In this document: positions 16,296 through 24,958 of the stretch, piece after piece
How positions within the stretch are numbered: the stretch's first letter is position 1
Layout: each line of letters begins with the position of its first letter
The notes under the pieces: model-generated
What the model was told of the DNA's origin: nothing
Databases searched by the model: none
The model's input: only the letters and a program-made list of their open reading frames with translations
Made by a program: the position numbers and the translations under genes
From: JBFLYO01 sp040756745
Lineage (GTDB): Bacteria; Bacteroidota; Ignavibacteria; UBA10030; UBA6906
DNA length: 62,377 bases
Direction: 5' to 3'
Assembly (NCBI GenBank): GCA_040756745.1
Contig: JBFLYO010000022.1
Location: 1-62,377 of the forward strand

Positions 16296-18764
16296 CTACT
16301 GGCCCGCTTTTTTCACTTCCCTCTCCTCTCTTCTCTCTTCTCTATTCCTGATCTTTTCTACGCTTCTCATCGCGCTCTCCGCCGCCGCATCTTTCTTGTC
16401 ATTGGCAATAGTCAGCAGTGTCGGAACAAGTGTGGTGTCCGCGTTGTCTCCCAGCCAGCGGATCGCCTGGCTCCTGACGTAGGTCTGCCGTTCACGAAGT
16501 ATCGAAACATAGAGGTCCCGCACGTCACTTCTCTGCCGGCCGTATTTCCCAAGGATGGCAAGCGCGGTGGCCCGCACATTGAACGGCTTCCCGTACCGCG
16601 CACGGGAGAATGCCTCCGTGAACGCCGCCGCCGTATCAACGACGCTCAGTGCACCGAGCGCGGCAACCTCGACGGTGTTGCGATGGGATTGCATGTCGAG
16701 GTACTGCCGGATCGTTGCGACGGCATTGACAGAGTCAACACGGGCAAGCGTGCGGAGCGCATTCCCGACAACGTGGTAGCTTGAATCATTTAGCGCGGCG
16801 CGGACGGCCGCGACAACTTCCGGCCCGCTATGCTGCCTCAGCTGAAGCACAGCCGCCTGCCGTACAGCCGACCTGGGATCGTGCGTGGCCTGGATCAGCA
16901 CATGCGCGATCTGCTGCTTCTGCTCCGGACTTGTGGAATCAATGCGATCAAACGCCGCAATGGCTTCCCGCCGCACGGCCCACATCCGGTCGTGTAACGC
17001 GATGCGCGAAAAGAGCGGAATGAATGCCGCGCTCTTCTCTCTCCTGCTCAGCTCTTGAATGGCACGCAACCGATCCACCGGATTGGTCGCCGACTCGGCC
17101 TGGTATTCCCACTCGGCCACCGGCTTGTTCCACCGCAGTTCCTTGAGCAGCCAGTTTCCCTTGTCGAAAATCACCAGTGTGGGTTTCGACGGTGAACGGA
17201 GCATGAATGTGGTATCCCGCGAGAAAATCTCCACCGGGTGCGTCGATTTCCCCTCCGGCATGGTCAGCTCGATGTCGACAGGAGTGCGAAAAACGCCGGT
17301 CAGACTGTCGGTCTTCTGGGTCTGTTTCACGCTGAGCAGTACCGACTTTGCGGAATCGTTCCATGCCCAGGAAAGGTCGAACACCGGATAGCCGGCTTTG
17401 TAGACCCATTGATCAAAGAACCAGTGAAGGTTCTGGCCGGTCGCTTCTTCAACGGCAACCTTAAGGTCATTGGTCTCGACCACCGTGTGCTGGTACTTGG
17501 TGATGTAGTGGTTGATCGCCTTCCAGAACAGCCGGTCCCCCAGGACGAACCTCAATATGTGCAGCACCGATGCCCCGCGGGGGTATAAATTTGCGCCGTA
17601 CGAGCCGACGCTCACAATGGGCTTCCTTCCAGCCGTCCTGTCGGAGTTGATGCCCGACTGCTGTGCTTCATAGATCCGGAAGTCGAACTCGTCGCGTCCG
17701 AGTGCAGCTTCGTGCCAGAGCAAATCGAAATAGCTCGCGAAACTCTCGTTCAGCCAGAGATGCCGCCAGTCCTTGCAGGTCACCACGTCACCCCACCACT
17801 GGTGCGCGAGCTCGTGGGCAATCAGACTCGTGGGAGATTCGTCCACCCGTGCGCGAGCATCATAGACGGTGGCGTAATCTGCAAGCGAGGTCGCACTCGT
17901 GTTCTCCATCCCGCCGACGGTGAAATCCCTGATCAGCACCTGCGCGTACTTTGCCCACGGATAGGGATACCCGATCTTCTCGTTGAACCATTCGATCATG
18001 TTAGGTGTCTGCTCGAAACAAACTTTCGCGTCATCGACATGGTTCGGATAGACCCAATATTCAAGCGGAAGCTTGCCTGCGCTGTCCGTCAGGACTGTGT
18101 AATCGCCGGCGGCGAGCATGATCAAATAGGATACGTGGGGGATGTCCTGCTTCCAGTGAAAGGTTTTAGTTTTCTGCTTCCTGTTCCCTGTGACGCTGAC
18201 GAGCTGGCCGTTCGAGAGGGCGACGTATGAGTCCCTGACAGTGACGATCATTTCGCTTGTGGCCATGTCGTTGGGGAAATCGTAGCAGGGGAACCAGAAA
18301 TGGTTGTCCATGTCCTCCCCCTGCGTCCAGATCTGGTGCGGCTTGTCGGGATATGCGGAATCGGGATGGACGAAGAAGAGGCCGCGCGAGGGGGTGCAGG
18401 AGTACGTGATCGCAACGGCGAGCGTATCCCGGTAGCTGTACGGGCGGTCCAGCGGCACGGCGAGTTTCAGAGGCAGGATTTCATACTTCAGCGATTTCCC
18501 CCGGAAGAGAACCTTCGTAACATCAAGATCTTCTGCATCGAATTCGAGTCGCGTGAGCTCATCGGGGAACGGAACGACGGTGATGGTCGTCGTGCCGAAG
18601 ACCTTCTTCTTCTCCTCATCGAACGACAGCTCAATCCTGTAATGCTGGACGTCATACGTCCTGCTCCGCCCTTCACCCGCATCCCTGACGGCAAACAACG
18701 GATTCTGCGCGGCTGCCGCAATGGGCAAACCAAGGAACAGCAACAGGGTGGGGACTCGCTTCAT
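16296..18764 (-). CDS. M1 family metallo-aminopeptidase with HEAT-like C-terminus
   Basis: This 822-residue exported zinc exopeptidase has a signal peptide at 1-19 (TLLLFLGLPIAAAAQ). The M1 beta-saddle comes next, then GGMEN (284-288) for the substrate amino terminus, and HELAH (317-321) with the third zinc ligand E340 in WLNESF. The C-terminal ~250 residues are HEAT-like repeats (VRREAIAAFDRI, VRQAAVLQLRQH, YVRSQAIRWLGD), as in bacterial ERAP/cold-active M1 enzymes. The last ~18 residues (EERREEREVKKAGQ) are encoded by a purine repeat also found near 37.55 kb. It probably processes peptides in the periplasm. Confidence 0.94.
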   Translation of the reverse strand: MKRVPTLLLFLGLPIAAAAQNPLFAVRDAGEGRSRTYDVQHYRIELSFDEEKKKVFGTTTITVVPFPDELTRLEFDAEDLDVTKVLFRGKSLKYEILPLKLAVPLDRPYSYRDTLAVAITYSCTPSRGLFFVHPDSAYPDKPHQIWTQGEDMDNHFWFPCYDFPNDMATSEMIVTVRDSYVALSNGQLVSVTGNRKQKTKTFHWKQDIPHVSYLIMLAAGDYTVLTDSAGKLPLEYWVYPNHVDDAKVCFEQTPNMIEWFNEKIGYPYPWAKYAQVLIRDFTVGGMENTSATSLADYATVYDARARVDESPTSLIAHELAHQWWGDVVTCKDWRHLWLNESFASYFDLLWHEAALGRDEFDFRIYEAQQSGINSDRTAGRKPIVSVGSYGANLYPRGASVLHILRFVLGDRLFWKAINHYITKYQHTVVETNDLKVAVEEATGQNLHWFFDQWVYKAGYPVFDLSWAWNDSAKSVLLSVKQTQKTDSLTGVFRTPVDIELTMPEGKSTHPVEIFSRDTTFMLRSPSKPTLVIFDKGNWLLKELRWNKPVAEWEYQAESATNPVDRLRAIQELSRREKSAAFIPLFSRIALHDRMWAVRREAIAAFDRIDSTSPEQKQQIAHVLIQATHDPRSAVRQAAVLQLRQHSGPEVVAAVRAALNDSSYHVVGNALRTLARVDSVNAVATIRQYLDMQSHRNTVEVAALGALSVVDTAAAFTEAFSRARYGKPFNVRATALAILGKYGRQRSDVRDLYVSILRERQTYVRSQAIRWLGDNADTTLVPTLLTIANDKKDAAAESAMRSVEKIRNREERREEREVKKAGQ
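16327..16343. repeat. CT/GA 17-mer, copy 1
   Basis: An exact copy of the 17-base TCTCTTCTCTCTTCTCT sequence also present at 37544-37560. Here it lies within the 3' end of the M1 aminopeptidase gene and encodes part of its charged tail. Confidence 0.8.
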
Positions 18765-18795
18765 TGCTTCTCCTTCAGGATAATGATACGGGCGC

Positions 18796-18807
18796 CGGTT
18801 CGAACCG
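18796..18807. promoter_or_regulatory. 12-base perfect palindrome in the M1 aminopeptidase leader
   Basis: CGGTTCGAACCG reads the same on both strands. It lies between the predicted transcript start (about 18831) and the ATG at 18764, so it could be an operator or a leader hairpin. Function is unproven. Confidence 0.35.
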
Positions 18808-18837
18808 CAGTCTCTCTCCGGTGCGGCGAATGAGCCG

Positions 18838-18868
18838 AAAATCTACAAATCATGGGTTTCGGATTCAA
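18838..18868 (-). promoter_or_regulatory. Probable promoter of the M1 aminopeptidase gene
   Basis: On the minus strand TTGAAT (18868-18863), a 17-base spacer, then TAGATTTT (18845-18838), which matches the Bacteroidota -7 box TAnnTTTG except for the last base. Confidence 0.55.
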
Positions 18869-18885
18869 TACCCCGGCGGGTGATT

Positions 18886-19749
18886 CTACGCCGGCCCGAC
18901 CAGGGAGCGAAGCAATGCCATATTTTCGACATCTTCATGCATGTCTTCGCTCTTCTCGGTTTCGAGGATTTTGGGGACGAGGGTCAGGCGTGGATCCCTG
19001 ACAAGCATCCGGAAGGCGGTCAGCCCGATGCGCCCCTTGCCGATGTGATCGTGGCGGTCGATCCGTGATCCGAGCTCGCGCTTCGAGTCGTTGACATGGA
19101 TCGCCGCCAGACGGCTCAGCCCAACCACCCGATCGAACTCCCGCATCGTTGTTTCCCATCCCTCTTCAGTCGTGATATCGTATCCCGCGGCGAATACGTG
19201 GCAGGTATCGAGGCAGACGGCCATGCGCGACGGGGCCTCGACCGCGTCGATGATGGCCCGGAGCTGCTCAAATCGCCATCCCAGGGTGGTCCCCTGACCT
19301 GCAGTGGATTCGAGTATACTTAACGGGGCGGCCCCCGCCGTTGCGTCATGGATAATGTCAAGAGATTCAGCAATCCGTCTGACGCCGTCCGCTTCGCCGC
19401 TGCCGAGGTGCGCCCCGGGATGCACAATCAGGCCGAGAATGCCGAGCGCTGCGCACCGCTGAAGTTCATCAATGAATGCCGCGCGCGACCGTTTCAGAGT
19501 GGCGGGATTCGTGGCTGCGAGATTGATAAGGTAGGAAGCATGGGCGACGACAGGACTGATGGTTGACTTCGCGGCGGCAACTTTGTACTTTTCAACGTCT
19601 TCCGCGCTGTACGCCCTGCCCGACCATTGATTGCTGTTCTTTGTGAACACCTGCATCGTCGCGCAGCCAATCCTGTCCCCCCGTTCGAATGCCGTGTGCA
19701 TCCCTCCGCTGATGGACATGTGCGAGCCGATGAGCAGTCTGTTCTCCAT
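18886..19749 (-). CDS. nfo: Endonuclease IV (AP endonuclease)
   Basis: This 287-residue TIM-barrel enzyme cleaves abasic sites using three metal ions. Family motifs are visible: LIGSHMSISGGMHTAF near the start, FTKNSNQW, LIVHPGAHLGSG, ILESTAGQGTTLG, CLDTCHVFAAGYD, IHVNDSKRELGSRIDRHDHIGKG and ETEKSEDMHED. The frame also allows a GTG at 19785, but ATG 19749 gives the usual short start before LLIGSHMS. It is divergent from anmK, with starts only 76 bases apart. Confidence 0.94.
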   Translation of the reverse strand: MENRLLIGSHMSISGGMHTAFERGDRIGCATMQVFTKNSNQWSGRAYSAEDVEKYKVAAAKSTISPVVAHASYLINLAATNPATLKRSRAAFIDELQRCAALGILGLIVHPGAHLGSGEADGVRRIAESLDIIHDATAGAAPLSILESTAGQGTTLGWRFEQLRAIIDAVEAPSRMAVCLDTCHVFAAGYDITTEEGWETTMREFDRVVGLSRLAAIHVNDSKRELGSRIDRHDHIGKGRIGLTAFRMLVRDPRLTLVPKILETEKSEDMHEDVENMALLRSLVGPA

Positions 19750-19825
19750 GTTTTCAAGATAGTCATGATTCCGCACATTCACCACCGGGATGCGCGCGCG
19801 TCCCGCTGATTGTCACGGAGCTGCC

Positions 19826-20986
19826 ATGAAAACGTCCCGTCTTGTCGCCGGCCTCATGTCGGGCACCTCGCTCGACGGCATCGATGCCGTCCTCCTTCGC
19901 GTCCGCGGCTCCGGCCCGGCCACCCGCTTCCGCCAGCTTGCATTTGTGACGCGCCCGTTTCCCCCCGGAGTACGGAAGATGATCCTGCGGAATTCCGACC
20001 CCGCCACCGCCAACCTCGACGAGATCGTCCGTCTCAATATCCTGCTCGCGGAGCTGTACGCCGGCGCCGTCCGCGCCGTGGTGCGGGCAGGGGGGAAGAC
20101 GATGCGGGACCTCGACCTGATCGGTTCTCACGGTCAGACGATCCGGCATCTGCCGAAAGCGGTTGCGATGTTCGGGAAACGGATCCGCGCGACACTGCAG
20201 ATCGGTGATCCTTCCGCGCTCGCGGCACTCACCGGCGTCACCACGGTGGGGGATTTCCGGGTGGCGGACATGGCGCTCGGCGGACAGGGGGCACCGCTCG
20301 TTCCCTACTTCGACTGGCTTGTGTTCCGCTCACCCAAAAGGAACCGTCTGCTCCTGAACATCGGCGGCATTGCCAACGTCACGGTCCTCCCCAGAGCAGG
20401 AAGACCGGATCAAGTCTATGCATTCGATACCGGGCCTGGCAACATGGTGGTCGATTCGCTGATGCATGAGTTCTACGGTAAGCCGTACGACGAAGAGGGG
20501 CGGACGGCGTTGCGAGGCGACGTCTCGCTGGAGCTTTTCAGCGTGTTGATGCGCCATCCCTATCTGAAAACCCGGCCGCCCAAGTCCACAGGCAGGGAGG
20601 AATTCGGCGAGGCATTTGTGAATGGCCTGCTCCGCCGCGCGAAGGGATACGACCGGGAAGACATCATCGCGACGGCGTCGCAGTTCACGGCCTTTGCGAT
20701 CTATGAAGGGTACAAGCGGTTTGTCTTTCCCGTCATGGCCGTGGACGAAGTGATCGTCAGCGGCGGCGGTGCGAAGAACAGGTATTTCATGGACGAGCTG
20801 GGACGGTACTTCGACGGCTCCGCTGTGCGGCCAGTGGAGCACTTCGGCATCACTGCGGAGGCGAAGGAAGCGGTCTGCTTCGCAATCCTGGCGAATGAAA
20901 CGATGGCGGGGAGGGCAACGAGCTTGCCGGGGGTGACGGGGGCATCGCGGAGCACGGTTCTGGGGAAAATCTGTCACGGCTCCTGA
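19826..20986 (+). CDS. anmK: Anhydro-N-acetylmuramic acid kinase
   Basis: This 386-residue ASKHA-fold kinase phosphorylates and opens 1,6-anhydroMurNAc in peptidoglycan recycling. GLMSGTSLDGID (residues 8-19) binds phosphate, IGSHGQTIRH and GDFRVADMALGGQGAPLVPYFD are family blocks, and DTGPGNMVVDSL is the second phosphate motif. CGGAG at 19816-19820 supports ATG 19826 over an upstream in-frame start at 19790. It ends just before a hairpin shared with the convergent S46 gene. Confidence 0.95.
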   Translation: MKTSRLVAGLMSGTSLDGIDAVLLRVRGSGPATRFRQLAFVTRPFPPGVRKMILRNSDPATANLDEIVRLNILLAELYAGAVRAVVRAGGKTMRDLDLIGSHGQTIRHLPKAVAMFGKRIRATLQIGDPSALAALTGVTTVGDFRVADMALGGQGAPLVPYFDWLVFRSPKRNRLLLNIGGIANVTVLPRAGRPDQVYAFDTGPGNMVVDSLMHEFYGKPYDEEGRTALRGDVSLELFSVLMRHPYLKTRPPKSTGREEFGEAFVNGLLRRAKGYDREDIIATASQFTAFAIYEGYKRFVFPVMAVDEVIVSGGGAKNRYFMDELGRYFDGSAVRPVEHFGITAEAKEAVCFAILANETMAGRATSLPGVTGASRSTVLGKICHGS

Positions 20987-20991
20987 AACGA

Positions 20992-21022
20992 GCAAGGGCG
21001 CCGGAATGTCCGACGCCCTTGC
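20992..21022. terminator. Hairpin between anmK and the convergent S46 gene
   Basis: GCAAGGGCG (20992-21000) pairs perfectly with CGCCCTTGC (21014-21022), with an inner CGG/CCG extension. The position between two converging stops fits a bidirectional terminator. TTCTC follows on the + strand, a poor T-tract. Confidence 0.6.
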
Positions 21023-21039
21023 CGCTTCTCAACGACTCC

Positions 21040-23205
21040 TCAATGAATGACGAGCTCTTTCAGAATACTCTCGGCGCCTGAAAACTTGTCGAGGACAAAC
21101 AGCACGTAGCGGCTATCCACGCTGATCGTCCTGTTGAACTGCTCCTGGAAGTAGTAATCGCCGACCACCGCCTCCCAGTTACCGTCAAAGGCGCACCCGA
21201 TCAGCTCCCCTTTCCCGTTGATCACAGGACTCCCCGAGTTCCCGCCGGTGATGTCGAGGTCGCTGAGGAAAGCCACGTGCACTTCTCCGGTCTTCGCGTC
21301 TGCGTATCGTCCGAAGTCTTTACGCTTCCAGAGCTCTTTCAGCTTCGCGGGGACGATGAACGGATCCTCTGGTTGCTCCTTTTCGATCACCCCGGTCAGC
21401 GTCGTGTAGTAGCAGTACTCAACGGCATCCCGCGGGGAGTAGGGCTTCACGGTGCCGTACGTAAATCGGATGGACCGGTTTGCATCGGGATACACCATGC
21501 CGTCCTTTTTCCAGTCAAGCCACGCTTCGATGAACTTTCCTCGCAGCGCGGCAAGCTTTGCGTTGATTTTTGTATTGTGCTGCGTGACGGGAGACTGTTC
21601 CGCGTCGATTGTCGTGGCGAACCGGACAAACTCGTCATCAGTGACGGCATCAGGCCCCCTGGCGAGGAGCTTCTCGCATCCGGCCGGGGTAACGAGCGTC
21701 GTTTCATCGTACAGGTCGGCCACGTAGTCCCGCACGTGCTTCTCGCGGTCCGCTCCCGTTCGGGAACCCACGATGTCTTTGACGATTGCAAGCTGCTGCT
21801 CCACCGGCATATCGGCGTTCTTCAGTAGAAGTGCGGTCAGTGTTTCCCTGTCGACGTTGAGATCGAATGTCCTGAAGACGGTGCCCACAAAGTCACGCAC
21901 CGCGTCGCGCTCTTTCTGGCTTGGCGCGATCGTGGTCCCTACTGAGTCGCGAAAGAGGCCGGCGTAGGTACGCATTCGTGCGGCGAGACGGAACATGTCG
22001 ACGCCTGCCGACAGGTTGGAGAAGAGGACGAATTTGCGGTTGTAGGTGCGCTGTTCGTTCGCGAGGCGCTCCATGTCCGCAAGCAGCGTACCGTACTTCC
22101 CGGAAAGCTCGGCGGAGCTGTTAACGTACGCTGCGAACTTCAGCTCTTCGTTCCTCTTGAGAGTGAGGAGTTCGGCGCGCTTCATCCCCTCGAGCGTGCC
22201 GAGGTAATTCTTGTACGTGTTTGCCAGGCCCCGCAGACGGCCGGCGAACTTGATCTCCAGCGCTCGACTCGTCTGTCCCGCCGCCTCGAGGATATCCATA
22301 CGTGTCTTGTATAGGTCGATCGTGGTCGGGAGCGTCTCGTCGCGGGCAAGCTGGACCGCCGATGCTTCCCGATACCGGAAGGTGCGGCCGGGATACCCCA
22401 TGATCATTGCAAACGACCCCTCGGAGTAGCCCTTCGTGGAAACCGGAAGGAATGCCTTCGGTGTGTACGGGATGTTTTCCTTTGCATGCTTTGCCGGCTT
22501 GCCGTCCGGGGCGGTGTAGACGCGCATAAGAGAGAAATCGCCGGTGTGCCGCGGCCACATCCAGTTGTCCACTTCCCCGCCGAAGTTCCCAATGGCGCTT
22601 GGCGGAGCATAGACGAGGCGGACGTCGGGATACGCCTGATATATGAAGAGATAATACTTCACACCACCGAATATGTCGGAGATCCTGCAGGTGCGGTCAG
22701 TGACTCCCTTTTCGGCCTTCTCCAGCTCGGCGGTGCGGACCTGGATTGCGCGGGCGCGCGCGTCAGCGGACATGGTGTCGCTGACGGCACTCAAAACATC
22801 CGCGGTGACATCTCTCATGCCCACCAGGACCTGCGCTGAATACGTCGTGGAGAGTTCCTCGGCATGGCTCTTCGCCCAGAACCCGTTCTTCAGATAATCG
22901 TCCTGCACGGAGCTGAGTGCCTGGATCCCGCGGAAGGCGACGTGGTGGTTGGTGATCAACAAACCCTCTTTGGAAACAAACGAGGCGGTGCCTCCGCCGA
23001 GCAACACGATGGCGTCCTTCAGGCTCGGCCCGTTGGTGCTGTAGATCTGCTCGGGGGTCAGTTCGAGGCCGTGCTTCTTCATCTCCTCGACCGGCAGTTT
23101 GCCGATTGAATCGAGAAGCCACATGCCTTCTTCCATCCACCGGTTGCCGGCGAAGATGCCGAAGGCAAGAACGCAACATACGATTACACCAAGGAGCTTC
23201 TTCAT
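21040..23205 (-). CDS. Family S46 dipeptidyl-peptidase (DPP7/DPP11 type)
   Basis: This 721-residue exported serine peptidase has a signal peptide at 1-20 (LLGVIVCCVLAFGIFAG). The catalytic His lies in LLITNHHVAF (about 87-88), and the nucleophile Ser in GGNSGSPVINGKGE near the C-terminus. CAFDGNWEAVVGDYYF follows. These enzymes cleave dipeptides from peptide N-termini in the periplasm and are typical of Bacteroidota and relatives. The Gly in VVGD may indicate DPP7-like, hydrophobic-P1 specificity rather than acidic DPP11; I hold this loosely. The frame extends upstream to 23298, but ATG 23205 begins the signal peptide. Confidence 0.93.
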   Translation of the reverse strand: MKKLLGVIVCCVLAFGIFAGNRWMEEGMWLLDSIGKLPVEEMKKHGLELTPEQIYSTNGPSLKDAIVLLGGGTASFVSKEGLLITNHHVAFRGIQALSSVQDDYLKNGFWAKSHAEELSTTYSAQVLVGMRDVTADVLSAVSDTMSADARARAIQVRTAELEKAEKGVTDRTCRISDIFGGVKYYLFIYQAYPDVRLVYAPPSAIGNFGGEVDNWMWPRHTGDFSLMRVYTAPDGKPAKHAKENIPYTPKAFLPVSTKGYSEGSFAMIMGYPGRTFRYREASAVQLARDETLPTTIDLYKTRMDILEAAGQTSRALEIKFAGRLRGLANTYKNYLGTLEGMKRAELLTLKRNEELKFAAYVNSSAELSGKYGTLLADMERLANEQRTYNRKFVLFSNLSAGVDMFRLAARMRTYAGLFRDSVGTTIAPSQKERDAVRDFVGTVFRTFDLNVDRETLTALLLKNADMPVEQQLAIVKDIVGSRTGADREKHVRDYVADLYDETTLVTPAGCEKLLARGPDAVTDDEFVRFATTIDAEQSPVTQHNTKINAKLAALRGKFIEAWLDWKKDGMVYPDANRSIRFTYGTVKPYSPRDAVEYCYYTTLTGVIEKEQPEDPFIVPAKLKELWKRKDFGRYADAKTGEVHVAFLSDLDITGGNSGSPVINGKGELIGCAFDGNWEAVVGDYYFQEQFNRTISVDSRYVLFVLDKFSGAESILKELVIH

Positions 23206-23278
23206 AGGAATCCCTGCGTGAATACTCTGGAATGTACAGCGAGAGCGGCTGGAAATGAGGCTGGCAGACGCGGTTATA

Positions 23279-23309
23279 TAAAGATACGGCATTCGCACGA
23301 GAGATACAA
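23279..23309 (-). promoter_or_regulatory. Probable promoter of the S46 peptidase gene
   Basis: On the minus strand TTGTAT (23309-23304), 17 bases, then TATCTTTA (23286-23279). It is back-to-back with the metal-operon promoter, the two TTG elements being 16 bases apart. Confidence 0.55.
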
Positions 23310-23325
23310 CCCGGTTATGAACAAC

Positions 23326-23356
23326 TTGATTCTCCGCACGCTCAACGGTATATTGT
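23326..23356 (+). promoter_or_regulatory. Probable promoter of the metal-uptake operon
   Basis: TTGATT (23326-23331), 17 bases, then TATATTGT (23349-23356). The short palindrome TTGCGGGCAA (23356-23365) falls on the predicted start point and could be an operator for a metal-sensing repressor; this is inference. Confidence 0.5.
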
Positions 23357-23402
23357 TGCGGGCAAGGCAGCGTTCTTCCATAGTATGGCGAGTGACGGTG
23401 GA

Positions 23403-23747
23403 ATGAAGGGATGGCGCGGGATTTCGGCCGTGGCTCTGCTCGCGGCGTATGTGTTCACAGGGCTCCTGGCGGAAACACTGCACCGGGAAGCAATTACCGT
23501 ACGGCTCACCGACGACCCAGCCGTCTCAACCCACCGTTGCGGCGAGCGGGAGATGCACCTCCCTCTCGACGGCATGCACCGCTGCGCGATCTGCGCCCAA
23601 TCATCCACGCGGTTCTGCACGCCTCCCCAGGCCCAGGGAACGGTATCTGCGCCCCTGGTCGTCGTTGCCACCCTCCCTGCCGAACCGAGTGTCCTCCGGT
23701 CGGCCGCACACCCGTACGTCGATTCCCGCGGACCCCCCCTCTCCTGA
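23403..23747 (+). CDS. Small membrane-anchored Cys/His protein, unknown
   Basis: This ~114-residue protein has one N-terminal hydrophobic segment (GISAVALLAAYVFTGLLAE). A periplasmic part then contains HRCGE, MHRCAIC and a further Cys (RFCTP), suggesting a metal site or disulfides. The pattern loosely recalls DUF2946-type proteins found beside metal transporters. The start may instead be ATG 23385; neither has a strong ribosome site. It is the first gene after the operon promoter and precedes an outer-membrane barrel and an ABC importer for metal, so a role in metal sensing or hand-over is plausible but unproven. Confidence 0.6.
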   Translation: MKGWRGISAVALLAAYVFTGLLAETLHREAITVRLTDDPAVSTHRCGEREMHLPLDGMHRCAICAQSSTRFCTPPQAQGTVSAPLVVVATLPAEPSVLRSAAHPYVDSRGPPLS

Positions 23748-23820
23748 TGCCTCAGGGTTCAACGTCTCCCTGCGCGCCGGGGAAGACGGGCATCGTTGTT
23801 TCATGCATTCAGGAGAGATT

Positions 23821-24948
23821 ATGGGTATCGTTCGTTCCCCGTTGTGCGCCCTGCTCCCGCTCATCGTGATGTGCGCCGGCCGCACCGCCGTCGGACAGAC
23901 AACCATCAATCCCGATATCAGCATCATCCCCCGCTTCATTATCCATGCGGATGATGCGGGGAAGCTTTCGGAGGGGAGACGGGTCTTTAGCCGTCCCGAA
24001 TTCGAGTTCGAAGAACTGGAAGTCGCAATCCAATCATACCTCAATCCCTTCTCCAAGGCGGACGTCATCCTCACACTTCCCGGACCCGACCTGGAGGCCG
24101 GCAAGCTCGGGATTGAGGAGGTCTATGCCACGGTCTTCCGTGGGCTTCCGCTCGACCTCAATCTGCGGTTCGGAAAATACCGGGCAGAATTCGGCAAGCT
24201 CAACCTGGTCCATCCGCACGCATGGCCGTTCGCCACGGCGCCTCTCGTCCAGGAACGGTTCCTGGGAGACGAGGGACTGAACGACCTCGGGATCAGCGCA
24301 AGCGTCCTTCTCCCCACCGGTGAGGTCTACACAAAGTTGACAGTGGACCTCCTGCGGGGCTCCTCGGTTGCCGGCGCTGCGGGAATTTCAGACACATCAG
24401 GGCGGAGTCCGTTCTATGCAAACTCCGCGCGGCTCATGGCATTCTTCCCGCTCGGAGATTTCAGCGATCTGGAGACCGGCCTGAGCGGATACACGGGGAT
24501 CCATGATCCTTACTACCGTGACAGATTCTGGTACGGGAACCTCGACTTCAAATACAAGTACCGCCCCAGCTCGTACACCTCCCTGACTCTGCAGGGGGAG
24601 TATCTCGTGAGCACCAGGCGAGCGCGTCAGAACCCCGACTTCATCCCTTTCACGGATGCGTCGGGGAATCCTGCTGCGCGGACGATCTCGGCGTCGGGGT
24701 GGTATTTCTATGCAGACTATCAGTTCCTGAAGACGTACAGCGCAGGGGTCAGAATCGACCGGGCGGCCTCGCCGTACGATGGGGGTGACGTCGCACGGGG
24801 CGCTGCACTGTTCCTGGGGTACTACCCGGTCGAGGAAACCATCGGGATACGCCTGCAGTATGCTCACACCTCTGCGGCGCAGAGCGTGAACAGTATCGCG
24901 CTGCAGGTGTTCTTTTCTCTCGGTCCACACAAAGCGCATCCTTTCTGA
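23821..24948 (+). CDS. Outer-membrane beta-barrel protein of the metal operon
   Basis: The frame opens upstream, but AGGAGAG at 23810-23816 sets the start at ATG 23821, giving 375 residues with a signal peptide (CALLPLIVMCAGRTAVGQ). The mature protein has alternating aromatic/polar beta strands (NLRFGKYRAEFGKLN, WYGNLDFKYKYRPSSYTSLTLQGEYL, GWYFYADYQFLKTYSAGVRID, IGIRLQYAHTS). It ends in a short strand after LQVFFSLG. There is no TonB box or plug domain, so it is a porin-like barrel. Position 10 bases before the binding-protein gene suggests it passes zinc or manganese across the outer membrane. Confidence 0.75.
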   Translation: MGIVRSPLCALLPLIVMCAGRTAVGQTTINPDISIIPRFIIHADDAGKLSEGRRVFSRPEFEFEELEVAIQSYLNPFSKADVILTLPGPDLEAGKLGIEEVYATVFRGLPLDLNLRFGKYRAEFGKLNLVHPHAWPFATAPLVQERFLGDEGLNDLGISASVLLPTGEVYTKLTVDLLRGSSVAGAAGISDTSGRSPFYANSARLMAFFPLGDFSDLETGLSGYTGIHDPYYRDRFWYGNLDFKYKYRPSSYTSLTLQGEYLVSTRRARQNPDFIPFTDASGNPAARTISASGWYFYADYQFLKTYSAGVRIDRAASPYDGGDVARGAALFLGYYPVEETIGIRLQYAHTSAAQSVNSIALQVFFSLGPHKAHPF

Positions 24949-24958
24949 CGGAGTTCTT

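Noticed and set aside
18790..18815. GGTTCGAACC resembling a tRNA T-loop
   Set aside because: No acceptor stem, anticodon arm or D-loop surrounds it; it is only a palindrome.
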